Shown here piece after piece: positions 18,007 to 27,186 of a stretch of DNA of 64,000 nt; position 1 is the first letter of the stretch; each line of letters opens with the position of its first letter. The DNA comes from Streptomyces sp. NRRL WC-3605 (GTDB taxonomy: Bacteria > Actinomycetota > Actinomycetes > Streptomycetales > Streptomycetaceae), in the NCBI RefSeq assembly GCF_001509795.1, contig NZ_LLZN01000043.1:1-64000 (forward strand), in the 5' to 3' direction. The notes beneath the pieces were generated by a model, which saw nothing but the letters and a program-made list of their open reading frames with translations, ran no database searches and had not been told where the DNA came from. Position numbers and translations under genes: made by a program.

Positions 18007-18670
18007 ACTGCACGACATCACCGCCGGATACGACGGAGGAACCCCCGTCGTCCGCAACGCCACCCTGACCCTCGCCGCCGGTGAGAGCCTCGGGCTTCTG
18101 GGGCCCAGCGGCTGCGGCAAGTCCACCCTCGCCCGGGTCGCGGCCCTGCTGCACCGTCCCGACACCGGCACCGTGACCCTCGACGGGGAGCCCGTACGGG
18201 GCTGGCGCTACCGCGCCCCACGCGTCCAGCGCACCGCGTTGGGGATCGTCTTCCAACAGCCCCGCCTGTCCGCCGACCCACGTCTGCGCCTCACCGACCT
18301 CATCGCCGAGCCCCTGCGGGCCACCGGCCGGCGCGACGAGATACGGCAGCGCCTGTCCGGCCTGGCCCCGGCCGTCGGTCTCACCCCCGATCTTTTGGAC
18401 CGCCGGCCCCACGAGGTCAGCGACGGCCAGCTCCAGCGCGCCTGCCTCGCCCGCGCTCTCGTCCTGCGTCCGCGCTGGCTGATCTGCGACGAGATGACCG
18501 CGATGCTGGACGCCTCCACCGCCGCTGCCCTGGTCGGAGCCGTCGAGGAGTACCGGGCCGCCACGGGCGCCGGACTGCTCGCCGTCGGCCATGACCACAG
18601 GCTCCTGGACCGCTGGTGCGACCGCACCGTCCACTGGAACGACATCACCACCGCAGAGGTCCGGGCTTGA
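17999..18670 (+). CDS. nikE: Nickel/dipeptide-type ABC ATPase, second subunit
   Basis: A 223-residue ABC ATPase with Walker A GPSGCGKS and Walker B WLICDEMTAMLD. The signature VSDGQLQRACLARAL has Ser-Asp in place of the usual Ser-Gly. GTG 17999 overlaps the nikD stop by eight bases and is preceded by GGAGGAC. It lacks the C-terminal extension found on NikD, which is normal for the shorter partner. Last gene of the operon. Confidence 0.82.
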   Translation: MLELHDITAGYDGGTPVVRNATLTLAAGESLGLLGPSGCGKSTLARVAALLHRPDTGTVTLDGEPVRGWRYRAPRVQRTALGIVFQQPRLSADPRLRLTDLIAEPLRATGRRDEIRQRLSGLAPAVGLTPDLLDRRPHEVSDGQLQRACLARALVLRPRWLICDEMTAMLDASTAAALVGAVEEYRAATGAGLLAVGHDHRLLDRWCDRTVHWNDITTAEVRA

Positions 18671-18760
18671 CGCCCCCGCGCCCGGCTGCCGGAGCCCCCG
18701 CAACGGTGTGACTCCCGTGACGGCGCGCTGCCCGGGCCACGCTCCGGTGGCACGTCGGGG

Positions 18761-19633
18761 TCAATTGCGGCGGGCGGCCCAGACGGTGCGCTCGGTGCGT
18801 ACCGTCAGGTCGTCGCGGCGCAGGATGCTGTGCGGGCCGTCGGGGTCGAGGAGCCGGTCCAGCGCGGTGACGTCGTCGGCGGAGAGTGTGTCCGCGATGG
18901 CGCCGCGGATGCGCAGCAGGACGCTGGTGGCGTAGCGGCCGATCGTTTCGCTGCGGGTGCCGTCGAGGTTCACGGCGATGGTGCGTTCGCCCTCGACGGT
19001 GAATCCGGCGGCGGTCAGCATGGGGCCCCAGTCGGCGCCGCGGTGGGGCATGTGTTCGGCCTGGCGGCGGTCGGCTGCGGCGTGGAGGCGCTCTTCGAGG
19101 CCGGGGCGTTCGGCGGGTGCGTCCGCGGGCAGGAAGCGGGGGTGGCCGGCCAGTTCGACGACGGCGAACAGGCTGCCCGGCGCGAGCGCGTCGTGGACGG
19201 TGCGCAGTGCGTGGTCGGGGCGGGCCATGTGGTGCATCGAGGCCGACGCCCATACGAGATCCGGTGAGCCGAGGTCGGGCCAGGCGGCCTGGTCGAGGTC
19301 GGCCTGCACGGTGCGGACGCGTTCCTCGACGCCGAGGGCGCACGCCTTCGTGCGCAGGCGCTGAAGGTGTTCGGCGGAGGCGTCGACGGCGGTGACGTGC
19401 GCGTCGGGGAAGCGGTCGAGAAGGGCGAAGGTGCCCGCGCCCGTACCGCAGCCCAGGTCCACGATGTGGTGGGGGCTGGTCTGCAGGGGCAGCCATGCGG
19501 TGATGGACGCGGTGTGCTCGGCGAGTACCTCGGCGTCCAGGTCGAGGATCTCCGCTTGGCCGTCGGCGCCGTGCCCGTGGTGGTGACCGTGGGAAGCGCC
19601 GTGGTGGGGGGCGTGCGTGTGTGCGTGGGTCAT
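18761..19633 (-). CDS. Class I SAM-dependent methyltransferase with His-rich N terminus
   Basis: A 290-residue methyltransferase. Motif I is HHIVDLGCGTGAGTF, and the acidic end of strand 2 is in VTAVDASAEH. Then come VRTVQADLDQ and LVWASASMHHM, as in the methyltransferase type 11/12 group. The first 25 residues (MTHAHTHAPHHGASHG and on) hold about eleven histidines, an unusual metal-binding-like tag. The acceptor substrate is unknown. It converges on the nickel operon. ATG 19633 or 19639 are both possible starts. Confidence 0.82.
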   Translation of the reverse strand: MTHAHTHAPHHGASHGHHHGHGADGQAEILDLDAEVLAEHTASITAWLPLQTSPHHIVDLGCGTGAGTFALLDRFPDAHVTAVDASAEHLQRLRTKACALGVEERVRTVQADLDQAAWPDLGSPDLVWASASMHHMARPDHALRTVHDALAPGSLFAVVELAGHPRFLPADAPAERPGLEERLHAAADRRQAEHMPHRGADWGPMLTAAGFTVEGERTIAVNLDGTRSETIGRYATSVLLRIRGAIADTLSADDVTALDRLLDPDGPHSILRRDDLTVRTERTVWAARRN

Positions 19634-19759
19634 GCTCATCACGCTAGGGCCCGTATGCGTCTGCGGCACGATGCATCCCGGTTTACGCAACGCGATGGCC
19701 GCGGGTGCTGCCTCACGCGCAAGAGACCACCCGCGCGGAACCGTCGGGCGACCCCGCCG

Positions 19760-20350
19760 TCATTCGTCGCTGTCTTGCGCGTCGTCGCCGCTGTCGCCCT
19801 GGTGGCCCCGGCGGGCGTCGCGGTCGAAGATGCCCAGGATCTCGCAGGGCCCGCCCTCGGCGCCGATCGCGTGCGGCATCATCGTGGGGAATTCGGCGGC
19901 CTGGTTGGGTTCGAGGCGGAAGCGGCGGTGACCGAGCATGAGGATCGCCGTGCCGGACAGGACGACGAGCCATTCGTGCCCCGGGTGGGCACGCATGCGT
20001 GCCGGGTTCTCGGGGGGCGGTTGGGTCATGCGCTGACGCACCACGCTCATCCCCGGGTCGGCCTTGACGGTCCAGCGCATCCGGCCGTGGGCGCTGTCGA
20101 TCGTCGGGCTGATGACGACGTCGTCGGTGGCGGTCTCCACGAGCTGATCCAGTGTGGTGTCCAGGGCGCGGGCGAGCGTGACCAGCTGATCGAGTGCCAG
20201 GCGGCGCCGGCCGTTCTCGATGCGGCTCAGTGAGGACTGACTGAGGTGGGCGCGGGAGGCCAGTTCCTCCAGTGACCAGCCCTGGGCCACGCGCAAGGCG
20301 CGGATGCGTTTGCGTACGAGGCTGTCCAGGTCTTCATCTTCTTGCGTCAT
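19760..20350 (-). CDS. XRE-family regulator with cupin sensor domain
   Basis: A 196-residue protein. An N-terminal helix-turn-helix (about 10-65: IRALRVAQGWSLEELASRAH, then LSQSSLSRIENGRRRLALDQ) is followed by a C-terminal small cupin barrel (about 115-180: HPGHEWLVVLSGTAILMLGH). This is the PuuR/SutR-like one-component design, in which the cupin senses a small metabolite. The MTQEDED start at 20350 is chosen because a perfect palindrome lies 15 bases upstream; longer starts would cross it. It is divergent from an MFS pump and probably controls it. Confidence 0.87.
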   Translation of the reverse strand: MTQEDEDLDSLVRKRIRALRVAQGWSLEELASRAHLSQSSLSRIENGRRRLALDQLVTLARALDTTLDQLVETATDDVVISPTIDSAHGRMRWTVKADPGMSVVRQRMTQPPPENPARMRAHPGHEWLVVLSGTAILMLGHRRFRLEPNQAAEFPTMMPHAIGAEGGPCEILGIFDRDARRGHQGDSGDDAQDSDE

Positions 20351-20364
20351 AGGCAACAGTGTAT

Positions 20365-20380
20365 GCCTTGCCGGCAAGGC
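20365..20380. promoter_or_regulatory. Operator palindrome of the XRE-cupin regulator
   Basis: GCCTTGCCGGCAAGGC is a perfect 16-base palindrome immediately upstream of the XRE-cupin gene, in the spacer shared with the MFS gene. It is the likely autoregulatory and pump-control site. Confidence 0.6.
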
Positions 20381-20587
20381 GGGATTAGCGTCGTGGCGGA
20401 TGGTCCCCACCGTCAGGGACCAGTCCATGAGGCATCAGGAAGCCATCGCAGTGACGACCGGGCACCGGCCCACCGCCCGACCGCGCGCGGCGACGCGCGG
20501 GACGGACCAGGCCCCGCCCACCCTTCTCGACCCCGCGACCGGCCCTGTCCCGGCGCCTACTCGGCATGCCCATCGTGAGAGGAATCC

Positions 20588-22178
20588 ATGAGTACGAACC
20601 AGCCCGCACCAGCCACGCGGTCCAGTGGGGGACCACCCCGACGCACGTCAGCTGCGCACCATCCTGATCACCGTCTCCCTCGCCCTGATGGCGGTCATCG
20701 CCTCGGTGACCGGGCTGAACGTCGCGCAGACCCACATGGCCGTGGAATTCAGTGCCTCGCAGAGCGCGGTCCTGTGGATCATCAACATCTACACCCTCGC
20801 CCTGGCCGCACTGCTGCTGCCACTCGGCGCTCTCGGTGACCGGCTGGGCCGCAAGCCCATGCTCGTCGCCGGGCTGGGAATCTTCGGCATCGCCACCGTG
20901 GCCGCCGCCCTGGCCCCGACGGCTTCAGTGATGCTCGCCGCGCGTACGGTGAGCGGCATCGGCGCGGCGATGATCATGCCGGTCACGCTGGCCGTCATCA
21001 CCTCCACCTTTCCCCAGGAGCAGCGAGGCAAGGCGATCGGCGTGTGGACCGGCGTCGCCGGGGGCGGCGGCATCCTGGGCATGTTCCTCGCCGCACTCCT
21101 CGTCGACGTCGCCGACTGGCGCTGGCTGTTCGCGCTCCCGGTCGTCCTGATCCTCGTGGCCCTGGTCATGACACTGAAGTCGGTTCCCGACTCCCGTGAG
21201 ACCTCGGCTCACCGATTCGACACCGTCGGCGCCCTAATTTCCGTGATCGCCGTGACCGGCCTCATCTTCGTCCTGCAGGAAGGTCCCGAACGCGGCTGGA
21301 CCGCCCCCGTAACGCTGGCCAGTTCGGCCGTCGGTCTCGGCGCCGCCATCGGCTTCGTGGCCTGGGAGTCGCGTCGCCATGACGCCGGCCTGCTGGACGT
21401 GCGGCTGTTCCGGGAACGCGGGCTGTCGGCCGGATCGGTCACACTGCTGGTGGTCTTCGGTGTCCAGGCGGGCATCGGCGTGCTCCTCTTCCCGTTCTTC
21501 CAGGCCGTGCTCGGCTGGTCGGGTCTGCTGTCCACGGTCGCGATGATGCCCATGGCCCTCGCGATGATGACGGCTTCCGGCCTGGCCCCCAAGCTGGCCG
21601 CGGGGATCGGCGCGCGCTCGACCATGGTGGTGGGCATCGCCCTGGCCGGCGTCGGGATGGCGTTCATGGCCCTGTTCGTCTCGGTCAGCGGCGGCTACCT
21701 CTCCGTCCTGCCCGGCCTGCTCGCCATGGGCGTCGGCATGGGTCTGTCGATGACCCCATCCACGGAGGCCATCACCGCATCCCTGCCGCGTGAGAAGCAG
21801 GGGGTCGCCTCTGCTCTCAACGACGTCACCCGCGAGTTCGGCACCGCGCTCGGCGTCGCTCTGCTCGGCGCGCTCGTGTCCACCGGCTACCGCAGCGCCA
21901 TCGACGGCAGACTGCACGGCATCCCCGACGAAGCCGCGGACACCGCCCGCGAAGGCGTGGCCAACGCCGTCGAGGCGGCGGGCAGCACCGGCCCGCATGA
22001 ACAGGACCTGCTCCATGCGGCCCACCAGTCCTTCGTCGACGGCTGGCAGCAGGCCATGTGGTCAGGGGCCGCCATCATGGGCGCCCTGCTCATCCTCATC
22101 GCCCTTCGGGGACCTGCGAACGCTCCCTCCGCGGCCGCGGACGCCTCAGACCCCGCGGAGGCGGTCTCCGCCGGCTGA
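20588..22178 (+). CDS. MFS drug/proton antiporter (DHA2, QacA/SmvA type) with apparent N-terminal frameshift
   Basis: A 14-helix DHA2 efflux pump. Motif A is LGDRLGRKPMLV, and motif C-like sequence is in GVAGGGGILGMFLAALL. The cytoplasmic C-terminal tail is short. The best start is ATG 20588, with GAGAGGAA upstream, but that frame leaves the pump frame at the five-G run at 20627-20631. Removing one G would join MSTNQPAPATRSSGG to DHPDARQLRTILITVSL in one protein of about 529 residues. As given, translation would have to begin at GTG 20625, which has no ribosome site. This is either a sequence error, a slippage site or a real lesion. Probably regulated by the divergent XRE-cupin gene. Confidence 0.8.
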
Positions 22179-22263
22179 CCCCGACGGGTGGCGGCCGGAA
22201 ACCAGGCAAAGAGACGCACGATGACGGCGGTGTCCGCCGCCGCAGCGGCGTCTGGCACGCTGA

Positions 22264-22294
22264 TGCCGGGGAGGGGGAGTCCCCCACCCCGGCA
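22264..22294. terminator. Bidirectional hairpin terminator
   Basis: TGCCGGGG and CCCCGGCA arms enclose a second nested G5/C5 stem. It lies between the convergent MFS and TPR genes and would serve both. Confidence 0.6.
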
Positions 22295-22304
22295 CCGGCG
22301 CCGC

Positions 22305-25298
22305 TCACTCCTCGTCGCGCATCCGGTCCGCCAGCTCTGTCAGGGACTCGGCCGCCTCGGTGTGGCCGAGGGACTTCAACCGGGCCGCCGCCGCCTCGAC
22401 CCGGGCGAGGGCAGGGGCGGTGCGTTCCAGGTAGACGCCCTCCACGAGGCCGGACAGGCGGACGCACTCCGCCCACTCCCCCGCCACGTCGGGGTCCTCG
22501 CCCGGCTCCCCGAGCAGGCCGAGGGCCTTCTCCAGTGCGGCCAGCGCCTCGTCGTAGGCCCCGGCGTATGCGTTGACCCGGCCGTGCTCGTAGGCCAGGG
22601 CCGTGTCCAGGGAGCGGCCGTGCGTCTCGAAGCCGGCGGCGCGCGCGGCGTCGGCGATGCGGCCGGCGTCGTCGAGGAGGGCGCGGGCGCCGGTCAGGCC
22701 CTCGGGGCCCTGCTGCTGGGCCTGAAGCCGGGCCAGCTCTCGCAGAGCGTTGCTGACCTGCTCGTAGCGGGGGTCGAGGGCGTGGGCGGTGAGCGCCTGG
22801 TCCATGGCCTCCCGGGCCTTGGCGAATTCACCGGCCTCCCCGAGCAGGATGGCCGTCTCCGCCGCGATCATGGTGTGGCTGCCCGGGTCGTCGTCCCAGC
22901 CGGCCGACTCGGCCGCGAGGGAGACCAGTTCCGCGGTGGCGGCCTTGAGGTCGTCACCGGCGCGCAGTGCGCGGGCACGTGTCAGGCGCAGCTGGGCGAC
23001 GAGGCGGTCGTCCAGTTCGCCGTCGACGACGTCCGGCTCCACGAGCAGGGAGTCGAGCAGCGCGATGCAGTCCTCGATCCGGCCCATGTCGAGACTGAGC
23101 TGGGCGGCGTTGCTGTAGGTGCAGAACGCGTCGAAACGGGTGCCCGCCCGCAGTTCCAGCTCCGCCGACCGCGTCAGATGACGAAGCGCCTCGTCGTGGC
23201 GGCCCAGGCTCATGCAGACCTGCGCCAGTTCGCCGTGCAGGGTCGGGGCGTCGACCGCTTCGGCGGGCCACTGGGCGGCCAGCCGTACCGCCTCGGTGAG
23301 GCTCGCGTGGGCGGCCTCCGGGTCGCCGAGGCCGAGCTGGATCTTGCCGCGCAGGGACAGGGCGCGGGGCAGGTGCCAGGCGGGGCCGTCCGTGCGGAGC
23401 AGGTCGACCAGTCCGTCTGCTTCGGCGCGCGCGGTCGGCAGGTCGCCGGCCATGGCGTGTGTGGTGGCGCGCAGCAGTCGGGCGGCGGCGATCTGCCCGG
23501 TGAGGTCGTGCCGGGTGGCGAAGTCGTGCAGGAGTTCCACCTCGGCGAGGATCGGGGGTACGTGCTCGTCGTTCCCGGAGGCCTGGAGCAGCAGGCCGCG
23601 TGCGCTCACCCGCAGGCGCAGCAACCGCGCCTCCAGGTACGGGGCGCTCCCGGACGCCTGCTCGTGCAGGCGTGTGAGTTCCGCGTGTGCCTCGGTGAGG
23701 GCCGCGACCCGGGCGGCGGTGGCCCGCGTCTCCGGATCCGCGCCCTCAGGTTCGGCGCCCTCGGAAGCAGCACCCTCCGCGCCCTCGCCTTCCGGCCTCG
23801 GCGGAACCACCTGTGTCACCGCCAGCACCGCCCTCGCGCGGGCGACCACCGCGTGGCCCGCGAGCCCCGCGTCCTCGTACAGGCCCGCGGCCTCCTCGTA
23901 CAGCGCCGCGGCGTCGGCGTGCGCGTCCTTGCGCTCCGCCAGCGTCGCCTCCTCCTCCAGCAGGTCAGCCCGCAAGCGCACCAGCGATCCGACCTCCGGG
24001 TCGTCCGGGTGGACGTACTCCGGGTCCGTGGTGAGGGTGCGCAGACGGGCCCAGCAGGCATGCGCGTCCGGGTGGCCCTGCTCGTCCAGCTCCCGCGCCC
24101 GCTTCATCAGTTCGGCCGGGGTCTCAGGGAGGGCCTCGGCCGGTGTCGACGCGGCCGGGGCGGTCGCCGGGACCACGTCCTCCAGGGTGCGCGGTCGCAG
24201 GGTCAGCTCCAGCGACTCCAGCAGCGGGGCCCGGTCGAGACGGGCCGCGCGGCGGTCGGTGTGGGCCGTCGTGCCGTTGCGCTTGTCGAAGCGGGCGGCC
24301 AGGTCGTCGGCGCGCCGCCGGACCTCGGCGCGCAGCGACGCCACCGTCCAGCTCCGGCCGGGGAACCCGGCGGCGGGCAGCTCCCCGTGGCCGAGCGCCT
24401 CCACCCGGGCGAGGAGCACCTCGACGCCGGTGAGCAGGTCGAGCTGGGCCAGCGGCGAGTCCACCTCGCCGAACAGGGTGCGGTTCTCCGCCAGCAGTTC
24501 CAGACCGCGCGCCTCGTTGCCGGTCAGCGCGCAGAACTCGAGGTGCCGGCCGATCTCCCCGGCCATCGAGGGGTTGCGGCGACAGCCCCGGTACCCGGCG
24601 AGGTGCAGCCGGCGCGCCTCGTCGGTGCGACCGGAGCGCAGCAGCGGCAGCAGCGCGTACGACACGGAGCGGGCCGGCTCCTCCTGGCAGGACTCCTTGC
24701 CGGCCAGCACCGGCTCCCAGGCGCGCAGCGCCCGCTCGTCGTCGCCCGCCGCCAGGTGGTAGAGGGCGCGCTCGCAGGTCTCGCACGCCTCGCAGTCGCT
24801 GAGCCTGCTGCGGGTGCGGGCCGCCCACAGCTCGTAGGCGAGGGCGGTGTCCTCGCCCACGTGGGCGGCGAGCTGGTAGGCCTGTCCGTAGTACGGCTGG
24901 AGGTCGAGCCCTGCCTTCTCGTAGCGGTCGCGCATCTCCGTCTGCCACTGGCGCAGGCTGGCCAGCGGTATCTCGGGCAGGCTGCGCAGGGCGTTGGCGA
25001 CCCACTTGAACCGCCAGAACAGCTGGTGGCGCAGCCGGTCGTCGAACACGTCGGGCTGCTCGTCGAAGAGGTTCAGCAGCCGGGCGAAGGCGACCGGCGA
25101 CTTGCGCGGCTCGGAGCCGTACGTGTACGCCTCCTGGAGCTCCAGCAGGGCGTGGATCAGCGGCACCGGCTCGTCGAACAGCTCAGCCGTCTCGGCGAGT
25201 TCCTCGGCGGTGACGGTACGGGTGCGGCCGTAGGGGCGGCGGTCGTTCTCCCGGAGCGCCTCGTACAGCTCGTCGGTGGTCTGGGGTGCGGTCTGCAT
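22305..25298 (-). CDS. Large TPR/helical-repeat protein, putative HSP90 partner
   Basis: A 997-residue, almost wholly helical protein without signal or membrane segments. TPR-like repeats are clear in the C-terminal half (for example LSLRGKIQLGLGDPEAAHAS and DEALAALEKALGLLGE). An acidic Glu-Gly-Ala linker (about 545-565) splits the protein in two. A Cys-X2-Cys-X2-Cys cluster (169-175, SDCEACETCERAL) could bind a metal. The start ATG 25298 is two bases past the stop of the HSP90 gene, so the two are coupled and probably act together, perhaps as chaperone and client adaptor. That role is inference. A longer frame running to 25991 is only a shadow of the HSP90 gene. Confidence 0.85.
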   Translation of the reverse strand: MQTAPQTTDELYEALRENDRRPYGRTRTVTAEELAETAELFDEPVPLIHALLELQEAYTYGSEPRKSPVAFARLLNLFDEQPDVFDDRLRHQLFWRFKWVANALRSLPEIPLASLRQWQTEMRDRYEKAGLDLQPYYGQAYQLAAHVGEDTALAYELWAARTRSRLSDCEACETCERALYHLAAGDDERALRAWEPVLAGKESCQEEPARSVSYALLPLLRSGRTDEARRLHLAGYRGCRRNPSMAGEIGRHLEFCALTGNEARGLELLAENRTLFGEVDSPLAQLDLLTGVEVLLARVEALGHGELPAAGFPGRSWTVASLRAEVRRRADDLAARFDKRNGTTAHTDRRAARLDRAPLLESLELTLRPRTLEDVVPATAPAASTPAEALPETPAELMKRARELDEQGHPDAHACWARLRTLTTDPEYVHPDDPEVGSLVRLRADLLEEEATLAERKDAHADAAALYEEAAGLYEDAGLAGHAVVARARAVLAVTQVVPPRPEGEGAEGAASEGAEPEGADPETRATAARVAALTEAHAELTRLHEQASGSAPYLEARLLRLRVSARGLLLQASGNDEHVPPILAEVELLHDFATRHDLTGQIAAARLLRATTHAMAGDLPTARAEADGLVDLLRTDGPAWHLPRALSLRGKIQLGLGDPEAAHASLTEAVRLAAQWPAEAVDAPTLHGELAQVCMSLGRHDEALRHLTRSAELELRAGTRFDAFCTYSNAAQLSLDMGRIEDCIALLDSLLVEPDVVDGELDDRLVAQLRLTRARALRAGDDLKAATAELVSLAAESAGWDDDPGSHTMIAAETAILLGEAGEFAKAREAMDQALTAHALDPRYEQVSNALRELARLQAQQQGPEGLTGARALLDDAGRIADAARAAGFETHGRSLDTALAYEHGRVNAYAGAYDEALAALEKALGLLGEPGEDPDVAGEWAECVRLSGLVEGVYLERTAPALARVEAAAARLKSLGHTEAAESLTELADRMRDEE

Positions 25299-25300
25299 CG

Positions 25301-27130
25301 TCAGCTGTCCTTGCGCAGGGCGTGGGCGAGAAGGTCGAGGAAGGAACGGTTGATCAGGCTGGACTCGGCGGGCCGGAGCGGGCGCCGGGACAGCAGCGCG
25401 GCCTGCCCGTACAGGGCCTCGGCGCTGGTGCGGGCCAGCTCGGGCTCGTCGATCGTGACGGCGGTCCGCACCAGCGGATTGAGCTGGTTGAGGATCAGCT
25501 GGGCGCGAGGGGCCTCCTGTTGCAGGGCGCCGAGGATGTCGCCCCACAGGCCGCCGTCCTGCTCCCGTGCGAGCCTCGAGCGGGTGCGCTCGTGCCGGGC
25601 CTCGCGGCTGTCGACGAGCAGGGCGGGCGCGGACGCCGGCTGGAAGGTGCGCAGCGCGACGTCGCAGTCGAACACCGCGAGGGCGTCCCGGGCGAGTGCC
25701 AGGTAGGCCGCGGCGGCCAGTTCCGTCTCCCTGTCGACCGGGTCGAGGTGCGCGGTCAGGGTCGCCGGGTCGAGGTCGGCGACGCTCACCTCGGGCCTGA
25801 TCTCCGGCAGCCGGTGGGCCAGTTCGCGGTCGTAGGTGTAGCCGCCGTTGACCACGCCGAGCCCGGCGGCCGACGCGATGGCCGCGACCTGCCGGAACTC
25901 CTCCACGCTGGACGTCACGAGCACGGTGCGGTGGGTGCGGGCGAACTCGTCCAGGGTGCAGTGGCCGTCGGTGGTCTCGAACGGCAGCCACGGCAGCAGC
26001 ATCCGCAGGATCTCGTCGTCGTGCACGGCGAGCGACTTCACCGACAGGTGGTGCGCCTGGAGGAAGCGGTGCAGCAGGTCCGGGTCGCTGGCGGCGACGC
26101 GGGCGATCCAGGCGCGCAGCTTCTCGGCGAGCGCGTCACGCACGGCGGCGAGGGTGTCGTCCTCGTACAGGGCCTCGCGAGACGCCGTCGGGCGCAGGCT
26201 TTCGGCGTCGACGACGCAGCGGACGAAGAACGCCCAGTCGGGCAGGATCTCCTCCGCCTGCTCCGACAACAGCATGCCCTTGACGTGCACCCGGTGGCCG
26301 TGGCGGCGCCCGGCCGGCACCGTCTCCGGCAGTACGCAGGCGATGCCTCGCAGACCGACGGCCGGCAGGTCCAGTTCGATGGTGTCCAGCGGGGTGAAGC
26401 CGAACACCTCCTCGCCGTAGGCGGCCAGCGCGCGGGAGCGGGCCCCCGGCGTCGGGTACATCCGCGCCCAGGGCGCTGTCTCGGGGTTGACCGGGACGGC
26501 GTTGCCCTTGCCGTCGTCGAAGGTCACCGGGTGGCGCAGCAGCGAGCCGAAGTGCTCGGCCAGCGACCGTACTTGGGCGGGCCGGGTCCACTCGCCGGCG
26601 TCGGCGCGCGGGGTCAGCGTGACGGTGGTGCCGGGCCGGGGCCGGGCGGAGGCGGGCAGGGTGCGCACGGTGTAGCTGCCGTCGCCGCGTCCCCGCCACT
26701 CCACAGCGGGCGCGTCCGGCGTACGGGCGGACCGGCTGACCACGTGGATCTCGTCCGCGACCAGGAAGCAGGACAGCAGTCCGATGCCGAACTGGCCGAT
26801 GAAGTCACCGCGTTGCTCGGCGATGCCGTCGGCGCGTTTGCTGCTGCGGCCGATCGTGGCCAGGAAGGTGTGCACATCGGCCTCGGTGAGGCCGACGCCG
26901 TCGTCCTCGACGCGGACCACGGCGGTGTCGGCGTACAGCCGGATCCCGAAGGTGCCGGCCGGAGCGGCGGGTTCGAGGGCGTGCCGGGCGGTGAGCGCGT
27001 CCACCGCGTTCTGCATCAGTTCACGCAGGTAGACGCGGGGGCTGGAGTAGAGGTGGTGGGAGAGCAGGTCGACGAGTCCGCGCAGGTCGACCTGGAAGGT
27101 CCGGTCGGCGGTGTTCTCGGGCAGGGTCAT
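25301..27130 (-). CDS. HSP90-family ATPase (HtpG-like)
   Basis: A 609-residue protein with an N-terminal GHKL ATPase domain: catalytic Glu37 and Asn41 in RELMQNAVDAL, DDGVG at 76-80, and the lid glycines GQFGIG at 112-117. A middle domain follows, with WAFFVRCVVDAESLRPTASR, where the conserved HSP90 arginine is expected. The C-terminal third diverges from E. coli HtpG, so dimerisation may differ. It is cytoplasmic and ATP-driven. It is the middle gene of a minus-strand operon between two helical-repeat proteins, unlike classic stand-alone htpG. I leave the symbol blank because of that divergence. Confidence 0.88.
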   Translation of the reverse strand: MTLPENTADRTFQVDLRGLVDLLSHHLYSSPRVYLRELMQNAVDALTARHALEPAAPAGTFGIRLYADTAVVRVEDDGVGLTEADVHTFLATIGRSSKRADGIAEQRGDFIGQFGIGLLSCFLVADEIHVVSRSARTPDAPAVEWRGRGDGSYTVRTLPASARPRPGTTVTLTPRADAGEWTRPAQVRSLAEHFGSLLRHPVTFDDGKGNAVPVNPETAPWARMYPTPGARSRALAAYGEEVFGFTPLDTIELDLPAVGLRGIACVLPETVPAGRRHGHRVHVKGMLLSEQAEEILPDWAFFVRCVVDAESLRPTASREALYEDDTLAAVRDALAEKLRAWIARVAASDPDLLHRFLQAHHLSVKSLAVHDDEILRMLLPWLPFETTDGHCTLDEFARTHRTVLVTSSVEEFRQVAAIASAAGLGVVNGGYTYDRELAHRLPEIRPEVSVADLDPATLTAHLDPVDRETELAAAAYLALARDALAVFDCDVALRTFQPASAPALLVDSREARHERTRSRLAREQDGGLWGDILGALQQEAPRAQLILNQLNPLVRTAVTIDEPELARTSAEALYGQAALLSRRPLRPAESSLINRSFLDLLAHALRKDS

Positions 27131-27186
27131 CGGCGGTCCGGGGTGTGAGGGTGTGCGAGGGGCGACAGGCGAGGGCGAAGCGGGGC

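Noticed and set aside
16411..18171. Minus-strand frame of 586 codons opposite nikC to nikE
   Set aside because: It spans three coupled plus-strand transporter genes and has no recognisable domain.
22188..25706. A plus-strand open frame of 1172 codons opposite the TPR gene
   Set aside because: It is the GC-rich antisense shadow of the helical-repeat gene: Arg/Gly/Val-rich with no domain, and the minus strand shows clear repeats.
25299..25991. Extension of the TPR frame upstream to 25991
   Set aside because: Those codons overlap the HSP90 gene in another frame; the TPR-like sequence begins at MQTAPQ (25298).
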